Shown piece by piece: positions 1-8,526 of a stretch of DNA of 64,000 bases (the first letter of the stretch is position 1; the number at the start of each line of letters is the position of its first letter). This DNA comes from Nocardioides zhouii (lineage in GTDB: Bacteria; Actinomycetota; Actinomycetes; Propionibacteriales; Nocardioidaceae), in contig NZ_SDWV01000012.1 of assembly GCF_004137345.1 (NCBI RefSeq), positions 58,031-122,030 on the forward strand, written 5' to 3'. The notes beneath the pieces were generated by a model. That model worked only from the letters and a program-made list of their open reading frames with translations. It searched no databases and was not told where the DNA came from. Both the position numbers and the translations under genes were made by a program.

Positions 1-350
1 TCGACCTCGACACCCGGCTCGCGGCCGGCGAGACCCTGCCGACGATGCCGCCGTGGCAGGTCCAGGAGAACAAGTGGCGCGCGGCGCGCTACGGCCTCGA
101 CGCCATCGTCATCCTCGACGACCACAACCGCGAGCGGCTCGTGACCGACGACCTCCACGACCTGCTCGAGCGCCTCACCCCCGTCGCCCGCCGGCTGGGC
201 TGCGAGGCCGAGCTGCGTACGGTCGCCGACATCCCGAAGCGCGGCGCGTCGTACCAGCGGCAGCGCGCCGTGGCGCGCGAGTCCGGCGGCGACCTCATCG
301 CGGTGGTCGACGCGCTCGTCGCGGAGCTCGACCACTCGCTCCAGTCCTGA
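1..350 (+). CDS. carboxylate-amine ligase, GCS2 family (C-terminal part)
   Basis: The reading frame is open from the window edge, so only about the last 115 residues are present and the true start lies upstream. The motif VQENKWRAARYGLDA and the following helical tail match the C-terminus of the YbdK-like glutamate-cysteine ligase family 2, which joins glutamate to cysteine or another amine using ATP. Many actinobacteria carry several paralogues with unproven substrates, so a role in ergothioneine or gamma-glutamylcysteine synthesis cannot be assigned. The frame ends 88 bases before the next gene on the same strand. Confidence 0.8.
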   Translation, partial: DLDTRLAAGETLPTMPPWQVQENKWRAARYGLDAIVILDDHNRERLVTDDLHDLLERLTPVARRLGCEAELRTVADIPKRGASYQRQRAVARESGGDLIAVVDALVAELDHSLQS

Positions 351-438
351 CCCGCGGGACGCCGCCCTTGTGGCGGTCGTCACCGGGCGAGAGGATGCCC
401 GGACGCCCTCACCTGGGGGAAGTGGCGGAGGAGAACCA

Positions 439-1842
439 GTGGTCAACCTGATCGACCCGACCGCGACGGGCTTCCTGCTCGCGGAGAACCGCAACATGCC
501 GATGCACGTCGGCGGGCTGCAGCTCTTCGAGAAGCCCGAAGGCGCCGGACGCAACTACGTCCGCGAGATGTACGAGCAGATGCGCGACGTCGAGCAGATC
601 GCCCCGCTCTTCCTCAAGCACCCCCACCGCTCGGCCCGTACGGCGGGCCAGCTGGTGTGGCAGCCCGACGAGCAGTTCGACATCGAGCACCACGTCCGCC
701 ACAGCGCGCTGCCCAAGCCCGGGCGGATCCGTGAGCTGCTCGAGCTCTGCTCGCGCCTGCACGGCACCCGCCTCGCCTGGGAGCGCCCGCTCTGGGAGGC
801 CCACGTCATCGAGGGCCTGCGCGACGGTCGGGTGGCGATGTACACCAAGACCCACCACGCCCTCGTCGACGGCGTCTCGGCGATGCGGCTGCTCGCCAGC
901 GTGCTGTCGACCGACCCCGACGAGCGCAACATGCCCGCCCCGTGGGCAATGCGGCCTCGCAAGCCGCGCGAGGAGGAGCCGAGCGACGGGGGCGCCTCGC
1001 TCGCCGACGTCTCGGCCAGCACGGTGCGTACGGCGCTCGCGATCGCGTCGGAGGCGGCCGGGATGCCCGGCGCGCTGATCCGCACCCTCAACAAGAGCGT
1101 CCGCAACGAGACCTCCGCACTCTCGCTCTACGCACCCCGCACGCTCCTCAACCAGAACATCACCGGCTCACGTCGCTTCGCCGCGCAGGACTGGCCGGTC
1201 GAGCGGCTCCGCGCCGTCGGCAAGTCCACCGGCACCACCATCAACGACGTCGTGCTGGCGATGGTGAGCGGCGCGATGCGCACCTACCTCTCCGACCTCG
1301 ACGCGCTGCCCGACACGACGCTGGTGTCGATGGTGCCGGTCGGTCTCAACGCCAAGCAGTCGGGGCTCGCCTCTGCCGAGGGCGGCAACGCCGTTGGCTC
1401 GGTGATGGTGCAGCTCGGCACGCACCTGCCCGATCCCGCCGCCCGGCTCACCGCGATCCACACGTCCATGCAGGACGGCAAGGAGGGCCTGTCGGCGATG
1501 ACGCCGGCGCAGATCCTGGCGATGAGCGCCCTGGGCCAGGCGCCGGCGATCCTCGGTCCGGTGCTGTGGATGTCTGGCATCGTCCGCCCGCCGTACAACC
1601 TGATCGTCAGCAACGTCCCGGGCCCGCGCACCACGCACTACTGGAACGGCGCGAAGCTCACCGGCACCTACCCGCTCTCGATCCCGATCAACGGCATGGC
1701 GCTCAACATCACCTGCACCTCGTACGACGGCAAGATGTGCTTCGGCCTCACCGGCTGCCGACGCACGGTCCCCCGCCTCCAGGTGCTGCTCCAGTACCTC
1801 GACGACGAGCTCAAGGCGCTGGAGAAGGCGGCCGGGATCTGA
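439..1842 (+). CDS. wax ester synthase/diacylglycerol acyltransferase (WS/DGAT)
   Basis: This enzyme family transfers acyl groups from acyl-CoA to diacylglycerol or fatty alcohols, making storage triacylglycerol or wax ester at the membrane or lipid droplet. The catalytic HHxxxDG motif is present as HHALVDG at residues 139-145, and the N-terminus (FLLAENRNMPMHVGGLQLF) is typical. The open frame extends to 370, but GTG 439 is preferred: it has GGAGGAG at 427-433 with 5-nt spacing, and it places the family N-terminus directly after the start. The length of 467 residues is normal. It is transcribed away from the GCS2 gene and ends at a hairpin shared with the convergent methyltransferase gene. 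Confidence 0.93.
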   Translation: MVNLIDPTATGFLLAENRNMPMHVGGLQLFEKPEGAGRNYVREMYEQMRDVEQIAPLFLKHPHRSARTAGQLVWQPDEQFDIEHHVRHSALPKPGRIRELLELCSRLHGTRLAWERPLWEAHVIEGLRDGRVAMYTKTHHALVDGVSAMRLLASVLSTDPDERNMPAPWAMRPRKPREEEPSDGGASLADVSASTVRTALAIASEAAGMPGALIRTLNKSVRNETSALSLYAPRTLLNQNITGSRRFAAQDWPVERLRAVGKSTGTTINDVVLAMVSGAMRTYLSDLDALPDTTLVSMVPVGLNAKQSGLASAEGGNAVGSVMVQLGTHLPDPAARLTAIHTSMQDGKEGLSAMTPAQILAMSALGQAPAILGPVLWMSGIVRPPYNLIVSNVPGPRTTHYWNGAKLTGTYPLSIPINGMALNITCTSYDGKMCFGLTGCRRTVPRLQVLLQYLDDELKALEKAAGI

Positions 1843-1851
1843 CCCCCGGGG

Positions 1852-1909
1852 TAGTCCGCATCAAACTTCTTGTCCTGGAGCTTGTTCACCAGAATTCTGA
1901 TGCGGACTA
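1852..1909. repeat. long hairpin, copy A of a repeated intergenic element
   Basis: Perfect 12-bp arms TAGTCCGCATCA (1852-1863) and TGATGCGGACTA (1898-1909) enclose a partly self-complementary 34-nt core. It lies between two convergent genes, and the right arm contains the stop codon (1907-1909) of the minus-strand methyltransferase. A second copy with identical arms is at 4680-4737, also between convergent genes. There is no U-tract, so it may be a bidirectional terminator or a small palindromic repeat. Confidence 0.75.
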
Positions 1910-3121
1910 TCCGGGCGAGGCGTGTACGTCCAATCCGCCGCCCACCTGCTCGGCGACGGCGGTGAGGCGCGCGCGGGTGATGTCGGCGACGGTCGGGAGG
2001 CCGGCGAGGCGGGCGTTGGAGCCCTCGCGGGTGGGCTCGGCGGAGTTGATGCTGATGCAGCGGCGGGTGCCGCCGTCGGCGGCGTTGGCCAGCGCGACCG
2101 CGTGACCGGTGGTGCCGCTCCCGGCGAACGGGTCGAGCACGACAGCGTCGTTGGGCACGGTCGAGAGGATCCGGCGCACCAGGCCGGTCGGCTTGGGCGA
2201 CTCGAAGACATGGCCGACGAGGGCCTTGAGCTCGGCGACGGCGCTGTCGGTGGAGCCGATCTCCTCGGCCAGCCAGATGGTGCGCAGCTTCTTGCGGCGG
2301 CCACCCTCGCGCAGCAGCCAGTCGCGCTGGAAGATGTCGACCCGCTCGCCGGTGCGGCCGCGGATCACCCGGCACTCGAGGTCGTCTGGGCGCTCGTCGA
2401 CGCGGGGGCGCGACCACCGCCACACGGCCGGCCGCCCGTCGCCGAAGACCGGGGTGAGCGCCTGGCTGCCCGGGAACTCGGTGGTGGCGACCCGACCGGT
2501 CGCGGGGTCGCCGTGGAGCGCGAAGTGCAGGGTCGGCGCGGTGACCGGGTTGAACTTCTTGTTGGTGTTGCGCAGCGGGAGGTAGCGGAAGCGCCGCCCG
2601 TCCGGGGCCGACAGCGGGAAGTCGGCCTCGTCGACCGACTCGGTGCTGCTGCCCTCGACGACGCAGGCCGGCAGGTGCCGGGCGTACGCCAGGACGTACT
2701 CGTGGCTGGTCGCGAACCCGCGACCGAGCTGGCGGCCCTTGGGGTTGAGGTTGACCACGATCTGGGCGAGGAAATTGGCCTCCCCGAACACCTCGTCCAT
2801 CAGCAGCCGCAGGTGGGCCGCCTCGTTGTCGTCGATGCTGACGAACACCGCGCCGTGCGGGGCGAGGACCTCCCGGACCGCCTCCAGGCGAGGCCGCATC
2901 ATCGCTGTCCAGGCCGCGTGCCGGCCGGCGTACGGGTCGGCGTGCGAGCCGTCGCGGAAGCGGTCGGCGTACGCGAAGTCGTTGCCGGTGTTGTACGGCG
3001 GGTCGGTGTAGACGATGTCGACCGAGCCGGGCGCGAGGCGGGGCAGGACGTCGAGGTTGTCGCCGACGTGGAGGGTGTTCCACGCGGGCGCCGCGGTCGG
3101 GGGCATTGACGCGGCGGGCAC
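1907..3121 (-). CDS. DNA adenine methyltransferase, beta class, apparently orphan
   Basis: Site-specific DNA methyltransferase. The catalytic motif IV is TDPPYNTGN (DPPY at about residues 40-43), and the AdoMet-binding motif DPFAGSGTTG lies near the C-terminus. This IV-before-I order defines the beta subclass, to which type III Mod proteins belong. At 404 residues it is compact for a Mod subunit. No restriction subunit, specificity gene or helicase lies beside it, so it looks like a solitary methyltransferase with a regulatory or protective role (inference). The start is GTG 3121 or ATG 3106; neither has a strong ribosome site. It overlaps the hairpin at its 3' end. Confidence 0.88.
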   Translation of the reverse strand: MPAASMPPTAAPAWNTLHVGDNLDVLPRLAPGSVDIVYTDPPYNTGNDFAYADRFRDGSHADPYAGRHAAWTAMMRPRLEAVREVLAPHGAVFVSIDDNEAAHLRLLMDEVFGEANFLAQIVVNLNPKGRQLGRGFATSHEYVLAYARHLPACVVEGSSTESVDEADFPLSAPDGRRFRYLPLRNTNKKFNPVTAPTLHFALHGDPATGRVATTEFPGSQALTPVFGDGRPAVWRWSRPRVDERPDDLECRVIRGRTGERVDIFQRDWLLREGGRRKKLRTIWLAEEIGSTDSAVAELKALVGHVFESPKPTGLVRRILSTVPNDAVVLDPFAGSGTTGHAVALANAADGGTRRCISINSAEPTREGSNARLAGLPTVADITRARLTAVAEQVGGGLDVHASPG

Positions 3122-3181
3122 GGAAGCAGCCTAGGTGCAGGGCAGGGACCCGCTGGTCCCAATTTTCCCATCCGTCACACG

Positions 3182-4663
3182 ATGTCCTTTACTCTGGAAC
3201 ACGTGCCTGACTTCTCGTGCAGCTCCGTGCCCTCTCCCGCTCCCCGTCGGCCCAACCGGGCGCTGACGATCGCCACGGCCGGCGTGCTCGTCGCCGGCCT
3301 CGCTGTCGGGTTGGGTGGCGGTCCCTCGGTGGCCAGCGACCCGGACGGCTCCGCATCTGCGCGCGAGGGATTCCCGGCGCCCGGCCAGGCCGGCAAGGGC
3401 GGCTACCGCGGACGCAACCAGACCTCGGACGGCAAGCCCGGTGTCGTGGTCGGCCCGCCGGTCAACCTGCGTGGCCGCTCCGCCGTCGTCGCCAACGAGA
3501 CGGCGTACGAGATCGCGCCCGGCGTCGTGCTGCGCGAGTGGGACCAGGTCGACGGCAGGCAGCCGGTCGGCCAGGTGAAGATCAACCTGATCACCGTCAA
3601 CCTCGACGCCCCGAACATCAGCTTCGGCCCGCTGAACGCCAGCTTCGTCACCACCCGCCGCACCGTCAGCCAGCTCGGCCGGTGGGGCGGGGCGCTCACC
3701 GCCGTCAACGGGGACTTCTTCGACATCGGCCGCACCGAAGGCGCGCTGGGCGTGACCGTCGACCCGGCGGAGGGCCTCCTCACCGGCTCGCGCGACGGCT
3801 GGATCCCGGGCATCAACTCCAGCCTGTGGTTCGACGCCTCCGGCCCGCACGTCAGCCCGCTCAGCGTCCAGTACCGCATCCGCCAGGAGCCCGGCCTGAT
3901 CGTCAACGGGTTCAACCACCCGCGCGTCCCGAAGGGCCGCGTCGGGATCTACACCCACGAGTGGAACCGCACCAAGGGTTACCTCGTCACCGACGGCAAG
4001 AAGCGCGCCCGTGAGGTGGTGCTGCGCAAGAACCGCGTCGTCTCCAACAAGCCGACGCTCTCCAGCGGGCTCAAGATCCGCTCGAAGGACCGGGTGCTCA
4101 TCGGTGTCGGCCAGGCCGCGGGCCAGCTCAAGAACCTCAAGCTGCGCCAGAAGGTCACGTTGGCCCAGCGCATCGAGGGTGGGCGCCCGACGGCCGCGAT
4201 CAGCGGCGACCGGGCCCTGCTGGTCAACGGCGTGCGCACCGTCATCAACAACACGATCGCCCACCCGCGTACGGCGGTCGGCATCGACGCCGACGGCCGC
4301 AAGCTGCACATCCTCGTCGTCGACGGACGCTCGGCCACGAGCCGCGGCTACACGATGGTCGAGCTCGCCGACTTCATGACCGCGCTCGGCGTGGAGAACG
4401 CCATCAACCTCGACGGTGGCGGGTCGTCGGCGATGTACACGCGCAACGGCACCGGCGCGATGGGCATCGTCAACGAGCCCTCCGACGGCGGCGAGCGCAA
4501 GGTGGCCAACGGGTTCGGCCTGATCTACGGCGCGGAGCTGCCGCCGGTCGTGCCGCTGGTGCCGACGCCCACCCCGACGCCCACTCCCACGCCGACCCCC
4601 ACGCCGACGGTCCCGACGCCCACGGAGACTACGTCGCCTCCGCCGCCCCCGCCGCCGACCTGA
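3182..4663 (+). CDS. secreted phosphodiester glycosidase family (NAGPA/DUF2233) protein
   Basis: The C-terminal half has the family core, with NLDGGGSSAMY near residue 410 and a following GGERKVANGFGLIYG segment. Related enzymes (human NAGPA, bacterial DUF2233 proteins) cleave phosphodiester-linked sugars, often in cell-wall polymers. A hydrophobic N-terminal segment (about residues 28-48, RALTIATAGVLVAGL) after an Arg/Pro-rich start indicates export. The protein ends in a Pro-Thr repeat tail of about 35 residues, a likely wall-spanning or glycosylated linker. ATG 3182 or GTG 3203 could be the start. It is convergent with the lipoprotein gene, with hairpin copy B between them. Confidence 0.85.
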   Translation: MSFTLEHVPDFSCSSVPSPAPRRPNRALTIATAGVLVAGLAVGLGGGPSVASDPDGSASAREGFPAPGQAGKGGYRGRNQTSDGKPGVVVGPPVNLRGRSAVVANETAYEIAPGVVLREWDQVDGRQPVGQVKINLITVNLDAPNISFGPLNASFVTTRRTVSQLGRWGGALTAVNGDFFDIGRTEGALGVTVDPAEGLLTGSRDGWIPGINSSLWFDASGPHVSPLSVQYRIRQEPGLIVNGFNHPRVPKGRVGIYTHEWNRTKGYLVTDGKKRAREVVLRKNRVVSNKPTLSSGLKIRSKDRVLIGVGQAAGQLKNLKLRQKVTLAQRIEGGRPTAAISGDRALLVNGVRTVINNTIAHPRTAVGIDADGRKLHILVVDGRSATSRGYTMVELADFMTALGVENAINLDGGGSSAMYTRNGTGAMGIVNEPSDGGERKVANGFGLIYGAELPPVVPLVPTPTPTPTPTPTPTPTVPTPTETTSPPPPPPPT

Positions 4664-4679
4664 CAGGCAGGGCCCTTGG

Positions 4680-4737
4680 TAGTCCGCATCAAACGTCTGG
4701 TCCTGTCAGCCGACCAGCAGAAGTCTGATGCGGACTA
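4680..4737. repeat. long hairpin, copy B of the repeated intergenic element
   Basis: It has the same 12-bp arms as the copy at 1852-1909 (left 4680-4691, right 4726-4737). Inside them a second stem, CTGGTC paired with GACCAG, extends the structure. It lies 16 bases after the glycosidase stop and 18 bases before the end of the convergent lipoprotein gene, a position fitting a bidirectional terminator. Confidence 0.75.
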
Positions 4738-4755
4738 CCGGGCGGGGCAGGCCGC

Positions 4756-5355
4756 TCAGGCGTCCGGGACGGTGAAGACCACGACGTAGGTCATCGGCGC
4801 CAGGCACTGCACGCCGTTCTTGGGCAGCTTGGGGACGACCTCGAAGCCCGCCTCGCCCGCGTCGATCGCCACGTTGCGCGGGTCGTCGCAGCCCACGGCC
4901 ACCGTCGCGGCGTACGGCGTGGCGTCGGGCGCCAGCCCGGACTCGGCGCCGATGGCGGCGCCGATGCTCGGCGCGAAGGCGGCGTCGAACTGGCCGACGA
5001 AGTCATTGATGGCCTGGTCGGTGTCGAGCACGAAGGCCAGGGTCGAGGCCGACCCACCGACCTCCGTCGCGTGCACCATCGTCGCCTTCGTGACGCCGGC
5101 GGACCCGATGGCGTCGATGGCCTGGGCGGTGCCCGGACCGCCACCGTCCGACGCGGTCTCCGTCGGCGTCTCGCTGGGCGAGTCCTCGGAGGGGGACGGC
5201 GTGCTGCTCGCGGAGTCGGAGGTGGCGTCGGGATCGGTCGCGGTGTCACCGCCGTCGTCGCCGCTGCACGCGGACACACCGGCCGTGAGGGCCAGGGACG
5301 TGAGGAGGGCGGCGGTCCGGGTGCGGACGCCCGAGCGGCGCAGTGAGGTAGTCAT
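4756..5355 (-). CDS. putative lipoprotein of unknown function
   Basis: A 199-residue protein with a lipoprotein signal peptide: Arg-rich start, hydrophobic segment, then lipobox VSAC at about residues 27-30. A Ser/Thr/Asp/Pro-rich linker of about 45 residues follows, then a compact domain of about 125 residues with two cysteines (VGCDDP and VQCLAP) that could form a disulfide. The mature protein is probably anchored to the outer face of the membrane. I recognise no family. It is transcribed alone, divergent from the RelA/SpoT gene. Confidence 0.8.
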   Translation of the reverse strand: MTTSLRRSGVRTRTAALLTSLALTAGVSACSGDDGGDTATDPDATSDSASSTPSPSEDSPSETPTETASDGGGPGTAQAIDAIGSAGVTKATMVHATEVGGSASTLAFVLDTDQAINDFVGQFDAAFAPSIGAAIGAESGLAPDATPYAATVAVGCDDPRNVAIDAGEAGFEVVPKLPKNGVQCLAPMTYVVVFTVPDA

Positions 5356-5438
5356 GGTGGTTCGACGATAGCCACGCCGCGCCCGCTCCCCGGTCAGGCA
5401 CGTCGTCGGCCGGCCCCCGTCTCTGGCAGGCTGGCCGC

Positions 5439-6434
5439 ATGAGCGAGCAGGTGGGGACCGAGCCGGTCCGCGAAGCGGTCCGCGCCTATGCCGCTCGCCA
5501 GCCCCAGCTGGCCTCCGCCACCCGGGCCTACGTCGAGCTCATCCAGGTGCTCCTCGACGACGCCGGCATCGACTACCTCAGCGTCACGGGACGTACGAAG
5601 AGCGTCGCGTCGTTCGCCGAGAAGGCCAACCGCACCGAGGGCGGCACCCCGCTCTTCCCCGACCCGCTCGAGCAGATCACCGACCTGATCGGCGTCCGCG
5701 TCATCACGTACGTCCACAGCGACGTGGCGGCGGTCGCGGAGGTGCTCGACGACGAGCTCGCCATCCTCGACGACCGCGACCTCGGTGAGGAGACCGCGCG
5801 GTCGGGGCGCTTCGGCTACGCCAGCCGGCACCTGCTGGTCGAGACCCGGCCCGGCGCCGGGCTCCCGCCGCTCGAGGGCCACCGGGCCAGCGTGCAGGTG
5901 CGGACCGTGCTGCAGCACGCGTGGGCGGAGTTCGAGCACGACATCCGCTACAAGGGCAACATCCCCGAGGACGCGGCGCCCGACCTGGACCGCCGGTTCA
6001 CCCTCGCGGCCGGCCTGATCGAGCTGGCCGACCGCGAGTTCGCCACCATCCGCGAGCGGATCCAGGCCGCGGCCCCCGGCAGCGCGACCGAGGCCGAGGA
6101 CGGCCGCATCGTCGGCCAGGACCTCGCGACCTTCCTCGCCGGCCACTACAGCGACGCCGGCTGGTCGCACACCGACCACTACGACTGGATCGCCGGGCTC
6201 CTGGCCGAGCTCGACATCGACACCATCGACGACCTCGCCGACCTGCTCACCTCGGTCGACGCCGACGCGGTGATCCGCCGGATGGGCTACCGCTACCCCG
6301 CCGGCGCCGTACGACGGCTCGACGACGCGCTGCTCGCGATCTTCGGGGAGCAGTACGTCACCCTCGCCGGCAACAGCCACCGGGCGCCGCTGCTGCGGGC
6401 CCGGCTGGAGAAGCTCTCGACGCCCGAGAGCTGA
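5439..6434 (+). CDS. RelA/SpoT-domain protein (GTP pyrophosphokinase-like)
   Basis: Residues about 25-200 form a RelA/SpoT nucleotidyltransferase domain, including RTKSVASFAEK, DLIGVRVITYV and the QVRTVLQHAWAEFEHDIRYKG segment typical of (p)ppGpp synthetases. There is no HD hydrolase domain N-terminal to it and no TGS/ACT tail, so it resembles a small alarmone synthetase with an extra C-terminal domain of about 120 residues. If active, it would transfer pyrophosphate from ATP to GTP or GDP in the cytosol. The added C-terminal domain is unassigned. ATG 5439 fits the domain boundary. Confidence 0.85.
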   Translation: MSEQVGTEPVREAVRAYAARQPQLASATRAYVELIQVLLDDAGIDYLSVTGRTKSVASFAEKANRTEGGTPLFPDPLEQITDLIGVRVITYVHSDVAAVAEVLDDELAILDDRDLGEETARSGRFGYASRHLLVETRPGAGLPPLEGHRASVQVRTVLQHAWAEFEHDIRYKGNIPEDAAPDLDRRFTLAAGLIELADREFATIRERIQAAAPGSATEAEDGRIVGQDLATFLAGHYSDAGWSHTDHYDWIAGLLAELDIDTIDDLADLLTSVDADAVIRRMGYRYPAGAVRRLDDALLAIFGEQYVTLAGNSHRAPLLRARLEKLSTPES

Positions 6435-6470
6435 GAGTCACGCTCAGGCGAGGCACCTAGGGTTGGCCCC

Positions 6471-7607
6471 ATGAGCCGCCCTTCCTGGACGACCGTCGCC
6501 CCCCTCCTCGCCATCGTGGCGTTGGTGCCCGCATGGTTCGCGCACCCCGAGGGCATCGTGCTGGTAGTCCTCGCCGTGCTGTTGGTCGCCGCGGTCCTCG
6601 CTGCGGTCCACCACGCCGAGGTCGTCGCGCACCGCGTCGGTGAGCCGTACGGCTCCCTCGTCCTCGCGGTGGCGGTCACGATCATCGAGGTCGGCCTGAT
6701 CGTCACCCTGATGATCACCAGCGAGAAGGACGCCGCGGGCCTGGCGCGCGACACCGTCTTCGCCGCCGTGATGATCACCCTCAACGGCATCGTCGGCATC
6801 TCGCTGCTGGTCGGCGCGCTCAAGCACCACCTCGCCGTCTTCAACCCCGAGGGCACGGGTGCGGCTCTCGGCACCGTCATCGCCCTGGCCGTGCTGTGCC
6901 TGGTCGTGCCGTCGGTGACGACGTCGCAGCCGGGTCCCGAGTTCACCGGCGCCCAGCTGACCTTTGCGGCGATCGCCTCGCTCACGCTCTACGGCATGTT
7001 CGTCTTCACCCAGACCATCCGGCACCGGGACTTCTTCCTGCCGGTCACGCACGGGCAGCACTCACCGGTGGTGACCTCGGCCGGGGGCGGCGACTCCTTC
7101 CAGCACGAGCCGGTCGACCTCGACGAGGACGGCCACGCCGACCCGCCGATCAATCGGGCGGCGTACGCCAGCCTCGGCCTGCTCGTCGTCTCCCTCGTCG
7201 CGGTCGTGGGCCTGGCCAAGATCGAATCGCCGGCCATCGAGTCGGGGGTCGCGGCGCTGGGCTTCCCACCGGCGGTCGTCGGCGTCGTCATCGCCCTGCT
7301 CGTGCTCGCGCCCGAGACGATCGCGGCCGTCCGGGCGGCCGCCCGCAACCGGGTGCAGGTCAGCCTCAACCTCGCGATGGGCTCGGCCATGGCCTCGATC
7401 GGGCTCACCATCCCCGCGATCGCCATCGCCGGCATCTGGCTCGACGGACCCCTCGAGCTGGGGCTCAACCAGCTGCAGACCGTGCTCCTGCTCCTCACCG
7501 CAGCGGTGGCGATCCTGACGGTCGTCCCCGGGCGCGCCAAGCCGCTGCAGGGCGGCGTACACCTCGTCCTGCTGGCCGCGTTCCTCTTCCTGACGATCGC
7601 GCCGTAG
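6471..7607 (+). CDS. calcium/proton antiporter (ChaA/CAX-like)
   Basis: An integral membrane protein of 378 residues with about 11 hydrophobic segments. The first half carries the antiporter signature with HHAEVVAHRVGEPYGSL and VTIIEVGLIVTLM. The second half repeats the fold with LAPETIAAVRAAARNRVQVS and NLAMGSAMASIG, the inverted alpha-repeat arrangement of cation/proton exchangers. It probably exports Ca2+ (or Na+/K+) in exchange for protons. A His/Asp-rich cytosolic loop at about residues 180-225 separates the halves. It starts 36 bases after the RelA/SpoT gene and ends before a strong hairpin. Confidence 0.9.
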   Translation: MSRPSWTTVAPLLAIVALVPAWFAHPEGIVLVVLAVLLVAAVLAAVHHAEVVAHRVGEPYGSLVLAVAVTIIEVGLIVTLMITSEKDAAGLARDTVFAAVMITLNGIVGISLLVGALKHHLAVFNPEGTGAALGTVIALAVLCLVVPSVTTSQPGPEFTGAQLTFAAIASLTLYGMFVFTQTIRHRDFFLPVTHGQHSPVVTSAGGGDSFQHEPVDLDEDGHADPPINRAAYASLGLLVVSLVAVVGLAKIESPAIESGVAALGFPPAVVGVVIALLVLAPETIAAVRAAARNRVQVSLNLAMGSAMASIGLTIPAIAIAGIWLDGPLELGLNQLQTVLLLLTAAVAILTVVPGRAKPLQGGVHLVLLAAFLFLTIAP

Positions 7608-7630
7608 CGCCGGGACGCCGAGACGGACGA

Positions 7631-7684
7631 GGGCGGTGGCCCACCCACGTTCCGCAGCTGCCGAACGTGGGTGGACCACCGCCC
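7631..7684. terminator. bidirectional terminator hairpin
   Basis: Arms of 22 bases (7631-7652 and 7663-7684) pair with a single mismatch around a 10-nt loop. It lies between the antiporter gene and the convergent solute-binding protein gene. There is no U-tract on either side, as is common in high-GC genomes. Confidence 0.8.
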
Positions 7685-7703
7685 CAGCGGTGATCGGTGA
7701 GGA

Positions 7704-8522
7704 TCAGCCGAAGTACTTGTCGTAGATCTTGTCGTACGTGCCGTCGGCGCGGATCTTGGCCAGCGTGCTGTTGATCTTGCGCAGCAGCGGGATGTTGCCG
7801 TCCTTCTTCACCGCCATGCCGTACTGCTCACCGGTGTCGAACTCCCGCGCGAGCTTGAGCTGGGGGTTCGACCCGACGAACTCGCCGGAGACGGTGTTGT
7901 CGAGCACGGCGGCGTCGATCTCGCCCGCGGCGAGGGCGGCCTGCAGGCCCTCGGCGTCGGGGTAGGGGGTGACCTGGGTCGAGGCGGGCGCGTAGTCGCT
8001 CATGTAGGTCTCGCCGGTGGTGTCCTTCTGGACGCCGACCCGCTTGCCGGCCAGCTCGCTGAGCTGGTCGAGGCCCGAGCCGCGCGGCGTCACGAGCGCC
8101 TGCTTGGCGTCGAAGTAGGGGCTGGAGAAGTCGAGCACGCGCGCCCGCTCGCCGGTGATGGTCATCGCCGCGATCGCGACGTCGCAGACGTCGGTGTTGA
8201 GCGAGTCACCCGAGGTGATGGAGTCGAAGTCCACGTCGAGCACGTCGAGCTCCACCTCGAGGGCGTCGGCGACGGCCTGGCCGAGGTCGACGTCGAACCC
8301 GGTGAGCTTGCCCTTCTCCTCGTAGACGAAGGGCGCGTACGGGCTGTCGGTGCACACGGTGAGGGCGCCCTTGAAGACCGGCGAGACCTCCGAGAGGCTG
8401 TCGGCGGTCTTGCCGCTGGCCGCGCCACCGCAGGCGCTGAGCGTGGCCATGAGGGCCACGGAGGACAGGGCCGCCGCTGCGGCGCGGACGGAGCTGCTGG
8501 GACGACGGATCAGTCGGGACAT
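7704..8522 (-). CDS. ABC transporter solute-binding lipoprotein, family 3 (amino-acid type)
   Basis: After a signal peptide with lipobox LSAC, the mature protein shows the family 3 periplasmic-binding fold: GALTVCTDSPYAPFVY, then GFDVDLGQAVADAL, and a C-terminal DGTYDKIYDKYFG typical of polar amino-acid binders. It captures a small ligand outside the cell for an ABC importer, but no permease or ATPase gene lies nearby. ATG 8522 begins 4 bases after the cvnD stop; an overlapping ATG at 8537 is also possible. Co-orientation with the conservon suggests read-through expression and possibly a sensing role (inference). Confidence 0.88.
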   Translation of the reverse strand: MSRLIRRPSSSVRAAAAALSSVALMATLSACGGAASGKTADSLSEVSPVFKGALTVCTDSPYAPFVYEEKGKLTGFDVDLGQAVADALEVELDVLDVDFDSITSGDSLNTDVCDVAIAAMTITGERARVLDFSSPYFDAKQALVTPRGSGLDQLSELAGKRVGVQKDTTGETYMSDYAPASTQVTPYPDAEGLQAALAAGEIDAAVLDNTVSGEFVGSNPQLKLAREFDTGEQYGMAVKKDGNIPLLRKINSTLAKIRADGTYDKIYDKYFG

Positions 8523-8526
8523 GGTC

